A stretch of 64,000 bases of DNA from Bacteroidota bacterium (lineage in GTDB: Bacteria; Bacteroidota; Bacteroidia; Bacteroidales; Dysgonomonadaceae). The position numbers were made by a program, and so were the translations under genes. The first letter of the stretch is position 1. Each line of letters starts with the position of its first letter. A model generated the notes under the pieces. The model was not told the origin of the DNA. It saw nothing but the letters and a program-made list of their open reading frames with translations, and ran no database searches. The DNA lies in NCBI GenBank assembly GCA_023424395.1, contig JAFADY010000010.1, forward strand, positions 1 to 64,000, read 5' to 3'. Positions 33,105 through 41,183 of the stretch are shown here, one piece after another.

Positions 33105-34272
33105 ATTTGCCTTCGACAAGAACATGAGCCACATAGTTAGTTTCTTCTGAAACCGGCGTTAAATTCAAATATCCCGATTTAATTTTATCGTTTTCTATCA
33201 CGAGAGGATAATTGCATTGATTTTCTTGATGATGCTCTAACGCTCTACCGTTTTTTTTGAAAAAATCTACTACAAATTTTCCCAATGAATTGGCATGAAC
33301 AAATCTATCATGAAAAATACGTGCCACCATGCCCATATTCATTCGCAAATTCATTTCAACGCATGGCTGAACGCAAAAACCGTTCGATGTTTCGCAAATC
33401 ATCATATCCACACCAATATAGCCATAATAGTGAGGAAAATATTGTGGCGATTTTTTCAGGTAAAAAGTTTTTATCCAACGAAGTATTTCAGCGGAAACGT
33501 ATTTTGACAACCTATTTTCTATTTCACTGTCCGATAACAGAAAATTCCCCATGTATGCTCCCGAAGCAGCCGATTTAAACAACGAATATCCCGAAAAAAA
33601 TACTTTGCCATCTTCCACAAAAAACTCCATCGCAAAATCCTGCGCTTTGTTCAAAACAGGTTCTGCGATCACTCCGCCTTGCTCTCGAATAACACGGTTT
33701 GCCCAATCGGTTTGCTTATCGGTTATATTACCTTTAATCCATACAAGGCCTTTTCCGCTGCCGGAATTAGGCATTTTTAGCACGGAATTTATTTCTGTTG
33801 AAAGATAATTCAATAATTCCACAACGTTATCAAAAAAATGCGATTCGCCGCAAAAATCGTTTCGCAACGATTTCAATTCGCTAAGCATTTTTACCGCGTT
33901 TTGCCGGCTTGAATATTGTTGCAACAACTTTAAATCATTCATCGACGGCATTTTTTCTTCGCGAACGCCCAAATCCATCAACCTCTTTCTCAATGCGGGA
34001 TTCCATCCCCACGGAATAATCTTTTTATTATCCGGCATCGTTCCGATTTCGGCAAAAGATATCAACGAACTCTTTATCGGTAAAACCGCTTTTACCGACG
34101 ATAGAAAATCTTCGTTCAATTTCCCTTCTGCAATAACTTTCTCTCCATCAGGGGCAAACCAAGTAGGCAATAACGCTAAATCAACAGCAATTTTCAGCGC
34201 AGACGCAGGCGGCGTGTAATTTGTGCTAAAATTAGCTAACGCCAAATCGTTATCGGGATTGAACAAAAACAT
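33103..34272 (-). CDS. Conserved protein with ATP-grasp-like features
   Basis: From ATG 34272 (389 aa) the protein starts MFLFNPDNDLALANF, a Bacteroidetes conserved N-terminus, with a central KMPNSGSGKGLVWIKG, a glycine-rich loop resembling ATP-grasp nucleotide binding, and a C-terminal CVEMNLRMNMGMVAR that mimics the Mg-binding ExN segment. An upstream ATG at 34365 would add a tail of 31 residues with no counterpart. I infer an ATP-dependent ligase or kinase acting on a carboxylate, but no family is named and the substrate is unknown. It converges on the M20 gene with almost no gap and follows buk by about 110 bp. Confidence 0.72.
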   Translation of the reverse strand: MFLFNPDNDLALANFSTNYTPPASALKIAVDLALLPTWFAPDGEKVIAEGKLNEDFLSSVKAVLPIKSSLISFAEIGTMPDNKKIIPWGWNPALRKRLMDLGVREEKMPSMNDLKLLQQYSSRQNAVKMLSELKSLRNDFCGESHFFDNVVELLNYLSTEINSVLKMPNSGSGKGLVWIKGNITDKQTDWANRVIREQGGVIAEPVLNKAQDFAMEFFVEDGKVFFSGYSLFKSAASGAYMGNFLLSDSEIENRLSKYVSAEILRWIKTFYLKKSPQYFPHYYGYIGVDMMICETSNGFCVQPCVEMNLRMNMGMVARIFHDRFVHANSLGKFVVDFFKKNGRALEHHQENQCNYPLVIENDKIKSGYLNLTPVSEETNYVAHVLVEGK

Positions 34273-34386
34273 ATTTTTATTTACGAATTCGGAATTGGGA
34301 TTTGGGAATGCCGAGCACCCAAACTTTGTAAAAGTTCTGAACTTTGGCTTACTTATAGTTTGCAATGACTAACAGTCAATAGCCGA

Positions 34387-35466
34387 TTACACGTATTCTT
34401 TCGGTTCAATTTCGCCACTTAGAATAAGCGCTCCGTTTTCGGCCAGGGCTTTCATTTCGTCTTCACCCGGATAAACGTAAACCGGTGCAATTTTGTGAAT
34501 GCGCTCGATAATTAAGTTGCAAAACCACTTGCTATTAGCCATTCCTCCTGTAATAAGAATAGCATCAACATCGCCTTTCAGCACAGTAGAGAACGCACCG
34601 ATTTCTTTAGCCGTTTGATAAGCCATTGCTTCCAGCACATCGCGACATTTTTTATCTCCGGCTTGAGCCGCTAATTCCACTTCGTAAGCGTTGTTGAGGC
34701 CTGTGTATGCGTACAGTCCGCCTTTACCTACTACCATCGATTTCATTTCATCATACGTGTATTTTCCGCTGAATGCCATCTTCAACAACTCGCCTACAGG
34801 CAGAGTTCCCGAACGCTCTGGCGAAATAGGACCATCGCCGTCAAGTGCCTGATTAACATCAATTACACGTCCTTTGTGATGTACACCAACCGAAATACCC
34901 CCTCCCAAATGTGCCACAATCAAATCCATGTCTTCGTACTCCCGCATCATGGATTTTGCGTGAGCGCGGGCAATGGCTTTTTGATTGAGTGCATGAAAAA
35001 TAGAAACACGTTCAAAAAGTGGGTGTCCCGAATATCTTGCGATAGGTTCAAGTTCATCTACTACAACCGGATCAGCAATAAATGCCTCTGCCAAAGGAAG
35101 TTGTTTGGCAATATCATCGGCAATTAATGCACCTAGATTACTCGCGTGTTCTCCGCGTTTTGCTTCCAACAGATCCTTTATCATTGCTTCATTTACCCGA
35201 TAAACACCTGAAGCAATGGGTTTTACTATCCCGCCGCGTCCAACAACAATTTTGATGAGATCAAGACGAATCTCTGCATTTTTTAACTCGTTGTAAATAA
35301 TTTTTTTACGATATTCATACTGATCACTTATTCGTTTGAATTTGCTTAATTCTTCTGTCGAATGGCGGATAGTTTTCAAAAAAATTACATCTCCATTTTT
35401 ATAGACGGCAATTTTGGTGGATGTGGAACCCGGATTAATTGCCAGAACTCGAGGTTGTTCAATCAT
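34387..35466 (-). CDS. buk: Butyrate kinase
   Basis: The 359-residue protein is an acetokinase-type kinase: the N-terminal VLAINPGSTSTKIAVY phosphate-binding loop, VVVGRGGIVKPI, LGGGISVGVHHKGRVIDVNQ and ITGGMANSK near the C-terminus are diagnostic of butyrate/branched-chain fatty acid kinases. It transfers phosphate from butyryl phosphate to ADP, giving ATP. It starts 24 bp downstream of the phosphate butyryltransferase gene. The two form the classic Ptb-Buk route from butyryl-CoA to butyrate, or the same for isobutyrate and isovalerate from amino acids. Confidence 0.95.
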   Translation of the reverse strand: MIEQPRVLAINPGSTSTKIAVYKNGDVIFLKTIRHSTEELSKFKRISDQYEYRKKIIYNELKNAEIRLDLIKIVVGRGGIVKPIASGVYRVNEAMIKDLLEAKRGEHASNLGALIADDIAKQLPLAEAFIADPVVVDELEPIARYSGHPLFERVSIFHALNQKAIARAHAKSMMREYEDMDLIVAHLGGGISVGVHHKGRVIDVNQALDGDGPISPERSGTLPVGELLKMAFSGKYTYDEMKSMVVGKGGLYAYTGLNNAYEVELAAQAGDKKCRDVLEAMAYQTAKEIGAFSTVLKGDVDAILITGGMANSKWFCNLIIERIHKIAPVYVYPGEDEMKALAENGALILSGEIEPKEYV

Positions 35467-35490
35467 AATATAATATTGTTTTAAGTTGTG

Positions 35491-36378
35491 TTATTGCATG
35501 GCTGCAGCTAAAGCGATAGAGAGAAATTTACTCTTTTCGTTGTCGGAGCGCGACGTTAGCACAATTGGCGCGGCAGCGCCCATGATAACGGCGGCTGATG
35601 TGGCTCCTCCCAGGAAATTCAGCGCTTTATAGAACATGTTCCCCGCTTCGATATCGGGGGCGAGAATGATGTCGCAATCGCCCGCAACTTCACTTAAGAT
35701 GCCTTTATGTTCGGCGGCTTCTTTGTTTACCGCAATATCGATGGCAAACGGCCCGTCCACCATGCAATCGTGCCATTGCATGGCTTTCAGTTCCGCTGCA
35801 TGAACGGTAGCTTCCATTTTGTGATTTACGGTTTCCACGGCGGCAACAACGGCCACTTTGGGAACGTCAATTCCGATTCTGTGACAAGCTTCCACCGCAT
35901 TTTCGATAATTAGGGTTTTCGTGTCCAAATCGGGTGCGATATTCATGGCAACGTCTGTAACACACAGCAGTTTGTGATAATACGGCGACTCGAAAAACGC
36001 TACGTGGCTCAGCACCTGCGCTTTGCGCAATCCGTTTTCTTTATCCAAAACCGCTTTCAGTAGTTCGCCGGTGTTCACAAAACCTTTCATTAAAATATCG
36101 GCTTCGCCTTGTTTAACAAGCTCCACAGCCTTTTGAGCCGAAACGAATGCTCCTTCACGATTATCGATGATGCGGATATTTTCGATATTAAACCCAATGG
36201 ATTGGGCTATTTTTTCTATTTCGGTTTTGTCGCCGACCAAAACAGGTTCTACAATTCCTTCTTCCACGGCTGTTTTAAGTGACATCAGCACATGCTCATC
36301 TTCGGCAGCGGCAACGGCAAGTCTGCATTTCGGTTTATTTTTGGTTTTTTCCACCAAGTCGGACAAGTTATGAATCAT
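35491..36378 (-). CDS. ptb: Phosphate butyryltransferase
   Basis: The protein (295 aa from ATG 36378) has the phosphotransacetylase-like fold with segments such as VLVGDKTEIEKIAQSIGF, ILMKGFVNTGELLKAVL and GGATSAAVIMGAAAPIVLTSRSD typical of Ptb. It converts butyryl-CoA and phosphate to butyryl phosphate. The upstream in-frame ATG at 36501 would add 41 residues, largely hydrophobic, that no Ptb has; the ATG at 36378 fits the family. It leads the ptb-buk unit. No good -7/-33 promoter was found immediately upstream. Confidence 0.94.
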   Translation of the reverse strand: MIHNLSDLVEKTKNKPKCRLAVAAAEDEHVLMSLKTAVEEGIVEPVLVGDKTEIEKIAQSIGFNIENIRIIDNREGAFVSAQKAVELVKQGEADILMKGFVNTGELLKAVLDKENGLRKAQVLSHVAFFESPYYHKLLCVTDVAMNIAPDLDTKTLIIENAVEACHRIGIDVPKVAVVAAVETVNHKMEATVHAAELKAMQWHDCMVDGPFAIDIAVNKEAAEHKGILSEVAGDCDIILAPDIEAGNMFYKALNFLGGATSAAVIMGAAAPIVLTSRSDNEKSKFLSIALAAAMQ

Positions 36379-36502
36379 CGCAAGTATTATTTTGAGGTAA
36401 TTTACTTGCAAAAGAACAAAAAAAACCAGAATAAACACCCATATTTTAGGATTATTTTCGGACAAATGGTATTGTAGAAAGTAATGAAAAGCATTACACA
36501 AA

Positions 36503-36533
36503 TTTGAATGTTAATAAAAAATCGTTATTTTTG
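36503..36533 (+). promoter_or_regulatory. tRNA-Arg promoter
   Basis: TTTG (36503-36506), exactly 19 bp, then TATTTTTG (36526-36533): a perfect match to the Bacteroidetes promoter consensus, 11 bp before the tRNA 5' end at 36545. Confidence 0.85.
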
Positions 36534-36544
36534 TAAACTCTTTT

Positions 36545-36616
36545 GGCGCGGTAGTTCAATGGATAGAATAGAAGTTTCCTAAACTTTTGATCCGGGTTCG
36601 ATTCCCGGCCGGGCTA
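36545..36616 (+). tRNA. tRNA-Arg (anticodon CCT) with an acceptor-stem mismatch
   Basis: A 72-nt tRNA: D-arm GTTC..GAAT, anticodon stem GAAGT/ACTTT with loop TTCCTAA (anticodon CCT), T-arm CCGGG-TTCGATT-CCCGG, discriminator A, no encoded CCA. The acceptor strands GGCGCGG and CCGGGCT give a G1-T72 wobble and a G4-G69 mismatch; the 3' strand would pair perfectly with AGCCCGG. With a perfect promoter directly upstream it is probably transcribed, and its function is likely but not certain. It reads AGG. Confidence 0.9.
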
Positions 36617-36640
36617 CTGGAAATAGGTGAAAAATAAAGC

Positions 36641-36673
36641 AATCCACTGATAATCATAGATTATGGGTGGATT
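36641..36673 (+). terminator. Hairpin downstream of tRNA-Arg
   Basis: AATCCAC (36641-36647) pairs with GTGGATT (36667-36673) around an imperfect inner stem, followed by a T-rich stretch (TCCTTTTTAATCTTTTT). It starts 24 bp after the tRNA and probably ends that transcript. Confidence 0.7.
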
Positions 36674-36698
36674 TCCTTTTTAATCTTTTTGAGTTTAA

Positions 36699-36766
36699 TT
36701 CTCCGCTGCTTGCAGCGAGAAAACAATAATATTCTTTGCTGATACTCCGTCAGTTTGCTGCGGGGT
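36699..36766. repeat. Two degenerate palindromic hairpins
   Basis: TTCTC-CGCTGC (36699-36709), TT, GCAGCG-AGAA (36712-36721), then ACTCCGT (36744-36750) pairing with GCGGGGT (36760-36766). The GC-rich CGCTGC/GCAGCG and CCGT..GCGGGG cores stand out in AT-rich surroundings and resemble decayed dispersed repeats. Nothing else is recognised in 36674-36826. Confidence 0.5.
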
Positions 36767-36826
36767 AGTTCATTTTAATCACAGTAAAGATCGCGATCTA
36801 AATTTCATTTTTTTGGCGTCATTGTT

Positions 36827-38414
36827 TTAGATATTTGTATTTTGAGATGGAGTACGTAAATAATTCCGCACCCTAGGATGTTTCGAAGAATACATTATAA
36901 CATCCCTGATATTTATTGAATACCCTTTCGGAACATGTTTTGCTTTAAGAAGAATTTGATGTCCTCCTTCGGGAATATCGTATGTCCATGATATATCATG
37001 TTTTCGAGTGAGAAACGAAGTAGGCATTTTTATGGCTTCGATTAAGTTGTTGTTAATGTAAAGATCTACTTCCAATATGATGTCTTTTTGGCTATTTTCT
37101 ACGACAGTATTGCCCGTAATAACAAATCCTGATCCGGTTATCTGAATTGAAACTTCTTTGTTTTGATCCGTTATTAGAGTTCCTATCCTCTTTCTTTCAG
37201 TCGGATATATTCCTTCAAAACAAACTTCCAAAGGAACTGTTTGAGGCTTTTGATAGTTAATAATAAACGAGTTGTCACTTTCGACGCCTCCGTTTCTTTT
37301 AATCATTTCTGCCGCATGACGAAATCCTATATCATACACATTTGTAAGTGATATTTCAGTATATCCGAAATTTTCTATTCTAAACTTTTTCAATGCCTTG
37401 CTTCCAATAATCGGGAATTTTATCATATCCTAACATTGTACCCAAGATTCCTGCAGCGTTAGCCGGATTACAATCCGAGTCGTAGCCGCACCGAGTGCTG
37501 ATATCTATCGTTGCTCCATAATTGCTTTTTCCGTAAAGTAACCCCATCACGATGTAAGCCGCATTAATTTTTGCATCAATGTTAAACGCCCTGAATACGC
37601 CGTCGGGACAACCTTTGTCATGTGTCCATTTCTTCTGGGCTTTAAACCATGTGGCTTTCCAGTCATCCGGATTTTGCTTGTACCACTTAATTACATCGGT
37701 AATGCATTGATAAAACTGACTTTCTAAAGGAATAGTTTTTAAGGCTTCTTCTACGATGAATTCAATGTCATCGTAAACAAAAGCCAGCGAATACATGGAA
37801 GCAACGTAAATTCCCCCATACAAACCATCTCCGTAATTCATGATATGTCCGATTCTATTGCAAACTTCAACTGCAGAATTCACCATACCCGGAGACATCA
37901 AGCCGGCAAAATCAGCTTCGATTTGAAAATCGATGTCATCTGCGTGAGGATTATTTTTCCAATAGCCCGAAGCCGGAGGCATTATTCCGTTGAGTATATT
38001 ATAACGCGCAGCCTGATTGGCATGCCATAAAGGATATTCGGCTTGAGCAAATGCCAAAGCATGTAAAGAATCCGGAGCGTCGATTCCGTATTTTTCAAAA
38101 ACATCCACGAAAGTCAAATCCATATATACATCATCGTACAAACCCGGGAAATTTTCAAAATACCATAATATTCGGGTATCATCCCAGGGAATCGGAACAT
38201 TATCGTCAATTATGGTACCGTTCCATTGAAGTTCGGTAGGTGCGCCATAAGTACATCCGATTACTTGTCCGGCCCATCCACCTTTAATTTTATCCAAAAG
38301 TTCGGTTTTGGTAATGGTTACCTCGTTTACTTCCGTTTCTGGTTTACTTATACTGCACGACAATATAAGGATAACTATATTCAGAATTGTAAATGTTTTA
38401 AATATATCCCTCAT
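36827..38414 (-). pseudogene. ADP-ribosylglycohydrolase-family lipoprotein, frameshifted
   Basis: The 5' part (38414 down to 37380) encodes a lipoprotein (LILSC lipobox) with an ADP-ribosylglycohydrolase domain: GGWAGQVIGCTYGAP, WDDTRILW and the C-terminal metal site YDSDCNPANAAG. It stops at GIEKV. The next reading frame continues directly with KFRIENFGYTEIS and a C-terminal beta domain down to 36827, which intact relatives carry in one chain. Removing one A from the A5 run (plus-strand T-run 37386-37390) joins them. The catalytic domain is complete, so the 344-residue product might still fold. It lies 29 bp after the GH172 fragment. Confidence 0.85.
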
Positions 38415-38443
38415 AATTAACAGCTATTGATTTGACGTTTGAT

Positions 38444-39532
38444 TTAGTTAGACAGTTCAAGACAATCTATGCCCACTTGTTTTTTATTCTCAGATTTTAA
38501 GCAGACTATATTTAAGAGGTTCTTTCCTTTACGGATCGCAACGTTCTTGAATATATGTTCGCTTATTGTATCCTGTTCATCGTATGCGTTAATAATTACA
38601 TCATAGTGTTGGTTGATAGAAAGTTTGAAAATTCCGTAGTGTAGACCTTTGGAGAATTTTATTGTTACATTCGACATCTTTTCATTATTTGAGATAAAAG
38701 AGAGTGAAAGTGTATCCGCCTGATTTAAATCGCTCCAAAGAAACTGCATATTATTGCTCCATCCTTTATTCACATTATTGCTATAGCGAAAATTGCCTCC
38801 TGTTTTTTTCTCCAGTATCATATTCTCACCTTCTATCTTATGGCCTGTAATTACAGGAGAAATTATATCTTCACGTTTCATGGGCACTATTAAAGAAGCG
38901 TCCGATAAATTCGTCGGGGCAAGCATTTTAATATCTTTTGGACTAATGTACCAAAAAGTGACCGGCGAAAAATGTATAATGGCTTTTGTCCAATGCCACA
39001 TTTCCATATCGAATTTCAATGACTTCTTGAAAGGTACGGCATCGAGCGCGCGGAACCGGAGATTGTGGGTATATCCTGGATCGAAATTTCCACTGCCATC
39101 AGATTGAGCAATAAAGGGATGCCCATTAAATACTTCGGGCCTGCACCAGGCATATCCGTAATAATCTTCGGTTCCTGTTCCAAAATGCGATGGAAAGGTT
39201 TCGCCGTCAACATAAATTTTTTCGTCTCCTTCGCCCCACCATGCGTAAACCGTGTTGAATAAAGTCAGGCAATCTCCTACGTAAACACCTCTGCCTTTTA
39301 AATCCACATAATTAATATCGAAAGGATAACCGTCTCCTTCATTATTTTTCATCTCGCCTGTTTTTAAAAAGCTGTATTGCTTCCAATAAGAACCAAAATA
39401 CATTGTGTTTTTTGTCCATTTGTAGGGATGAGTCGTAATTTCCGCGTAATCAACTTCAACATCTTCATAACCTATATTCTCAAGCGAAACATTGCATTTT
39501 CTTTTAAAAGGCATAACCCAATAACAAGACAT
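38444..39532 (-). pseudogene. GH172 (DUF2961) glycoside hydrolase, 5' end missing
   Basis: A 362-codon reading frame matches the middle and C-terminal parts of DUF2961/GH172 enzymes, which act on alpha-D-fructofuranosides or alpha-D-arabinofuranosides. The two family glutamates are present, 21 residues apart: E101 in WWGEGDEKI and E122 in GTGTEDYYG (numbered from the first in-frame ATG). The family's N-terminal 100 or more residues, including any signal peptide, are absent. The similarity reaches back only to about YNGTMSCYWVMPF, where it meets a second truncated gene facing the other way. The first ATG is internal, so a functional secreted enzyme is unlikely. Confidence 0.83.
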
Positions 39533-40062
39533 TGTTCCATTATAAACCTTCCGATCCGGAAAATTTCCTCAAACATTGGGATAACGGCAATATATCTCCG
39601 GGAGGAGAGAATAAACCGGTTACGTTCGTTTCGTATGAAGATGCGCAAGCCTATGCACAATGGACAGGAAAGCGACTTCCTACAGAAAAAGAATGGCAAT
39701 ACGCCGCCCAAACCGATGAGGGTTATCTCTATCCTTGGGGTAATGAATTAGATTCCACTTTGTGCAATACGGGTAATGGTATTCTTGATCCGATTGGAAA
39801 GTATCCTCAAAGTGCAAATAAGTATGGGCTTGAAGAATTGACCGGTTCTGTTTGGCAATTAACCAACGATCTATATAAAAATGGCACCGTTGCGTTTATC
39901 ATACTAAAAGGGGGCTCTTATTTCAATCCTCAATCCAGTTGGTGGTATGTAACCGGAGGTGCGCTTCCGTTAATTAACAGGCAGCAACTGCTTAGAGTTT
40001 CGCAAGGATATGAACGAAACAGTACTGTGGGTTTCCGTTTGGTAAAAGATAGTAATCAATAA
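39532..40062 (+). pseudogene. Formylglycine-generating-enzyme (SUMF1)-like protein, 5' end missing
   Basis: The reading frame starts at a TTG (39532) and shows only the C-terminal two thirds of an SUMF1/FGE-type domain: YKPSDPENFLKHW, PVTFVSYEDAQAYAQWTGKRLPTEKEWQYAAQ (interrupted here by VSYED), SVWQLTNDLY and LKGGSYFNPQ. The N-terminal core and any signal are missing, and an in-frame TAA lies upstream at 39514. It therefore lacks a start context and is probably a relic. It meets the GH172 fragment head to head at 39532-39545. Such genes in Bacteroidetes commonly sit in polysaccharide-utilisation loci. Confidence 0.82.
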
Positions 40063-40387
40063 CGAGTGAGAAGTATTTTCACTATTATTTTTTCCTCAAA
40101 AAAATATTCCTATTTGTTAATCTTTTATCATCCACCAACATAAAAAAACCGTTCGCCAGACAATCAAGGCGTAAAAAAACGCATTATAACGGGCAGTTTT
40201 TTAGGTATTGACCAATAAACTATACGCAAGAAATTTTAACGCGAAAATTTAATTTACTTATAATACTTTCAATAATATAAATTTATTCTATATCTATTTT
40301 TCCTATATCATTTTTGTATATAGTTTTTTTGTTGTAATTTTATGGCAAATAACAATTTAATTAAATCAAATTTTAAAACAACAAAAA
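40063..40387. other. Intergenic region before peroxiredoxin
   Basis: No gene is visible in these 325 bp. An imperfect inverted repeat at 40142-40202 (AAAAAACCGTT ... AACGG ... TTTTTT, with inner CGCC/GGCG and GCGT/ACGC hairpins) may terminate the fragment upstream. Further on the sequence is extremely AT-rich. A weak promoter (TTTG 40313-40316, 18 bp, TAATTTTA 40335-40342) could serve peroxiredoxin. Confidence 0.5.
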
Positions 40388-41101
40388 ATGGAAACAAATC
40401 AAAACAACGCAACAATGCCACGCATCGGCGACAAAGCACCCTCATTTAAAGCAGTAACTACACAAGGCGACATCAATTTCCCCGAAGATTACACCGGAAA
40501 ATGGAAAATCCTTTTTAGCCATCCGGCCGATTTTACCCCGGTTTGTACATCGGAGTTTATGACATTCGCGAGCCGTCAGGCAGAATTCGACGCGCTTAAC
40601 TGTCAATTGGTAGGACTTTCTGTTGACGGATTGTATAGCCACATCGCTTGGTTGCGCACCATCAAGGAAAAAATCGATTACAAAGGAATGAAAGACGTGG
40701 AAGTAACATTCCCGCTTATCGAAGACATTACAATGAACGTTGCCAATATGTACGGAATGATGCAGCCGGGCGAAAGTTCAACGAAACCTGTTCGCGCGGT
40801 ATTCTTTATCGATCCGGAAAATGTAATTCGCACCATTATTTATTATCCTTTATCACTTGGCCGCAATTTCGATGAATTGTTACGCGTATTGAAAGGCTTG
40901 CAAACGGCCGACAATTTCAGCGTGGCGCTTCCTGCCGATTGGCAACCGGGTGACGATGTTATTGTTCCCACAGCAGGTTCTTGCGGAACAGCAAAAGATC
41001 GTATGGACGGAAAAGAAGAAGGCGTAACTTGTCACGATTGGTTCTTCTGTACGAAAAAACTTTCGAAAGAAGCCGTTGAAGGCGCTTTATACAAAAGCTA
41101 A
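40388..41101 (+). CDS. Peroxiredoxin (Prx6-type, 1-Cys/AhpC-like)
   Basis: The 237-residue protein has the peroxidatic cysteine C53 in HPADFTPVCTSEF and the expected downstream Arg and long C-terminal extension of the Prx6 branch. Further cysteines lie in GSCGTAKD, VTCHDW and FFCTKK. It reduces hydrogen peroxide and organic peroxides using thiol reductants in the cytoplasm. It is a monocistronic gene with its own terminator, shared with pckA. A TrxA gene lies at 57.9 kb, which may be a general thiol donor, although this is not shown by context. Confidence 0.94.
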   Translation: METNQNNATMPRIGDKAPSFKAVTTQGDINFPEDYTGKWKILFSHPADFTPVCTSEFMTFASRQAEFDALNCQLVGLSVDGLYSHIAWLRTIKEKIDYKGMKDVEVTFPLIEDITMNVANMYGMMQPGESSTKPVRAVFFIDPENVIRTIIYYPLSLGRNFDELLRVLKGLQTADNFSVALPADWQPGDDVIVPTAGSCGTAKDRMDGKEEGVTCHDWFFCTKKLSKEAVEGALYKS

Positions 41102-41125
41102 TATTGATTAGCATTATAATCAAAT

Positions 41126-41158
41126 AAAAATCCCGCTCTCAGTTGAGGCGGGATTTTT
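41126..41158. terminator. Bidirectional terminator between peroxiredoxin and pckA
   Basis: AAAAATCCCGC (41126-41136) pairs with GCGGGATTTTT (41148-41158), an 11-bp stem with T-runs on both strands, between two convergent genes (stops at 41101 and 41184). Confidence 0.9.
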
Positions 41159-41183
41159 TATTTTTAACGTTAAACTTATCGTC

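Noticed and set aside
36781..36800. The palindrome GATCGCGATC in the region after tRNA-Arg
   Set aside because: It is only 10 bp and isolated. It can occur by chance and no gene lies close enough for it to act as an operator with confidence.
36617..40387. A genomic island integrated at tRNA-Arg
   Set aside because: tRNA genes are common integration sites and the following region is decayed, but I found no second copy of the tRNA 3' end in the window and no integrase gene.
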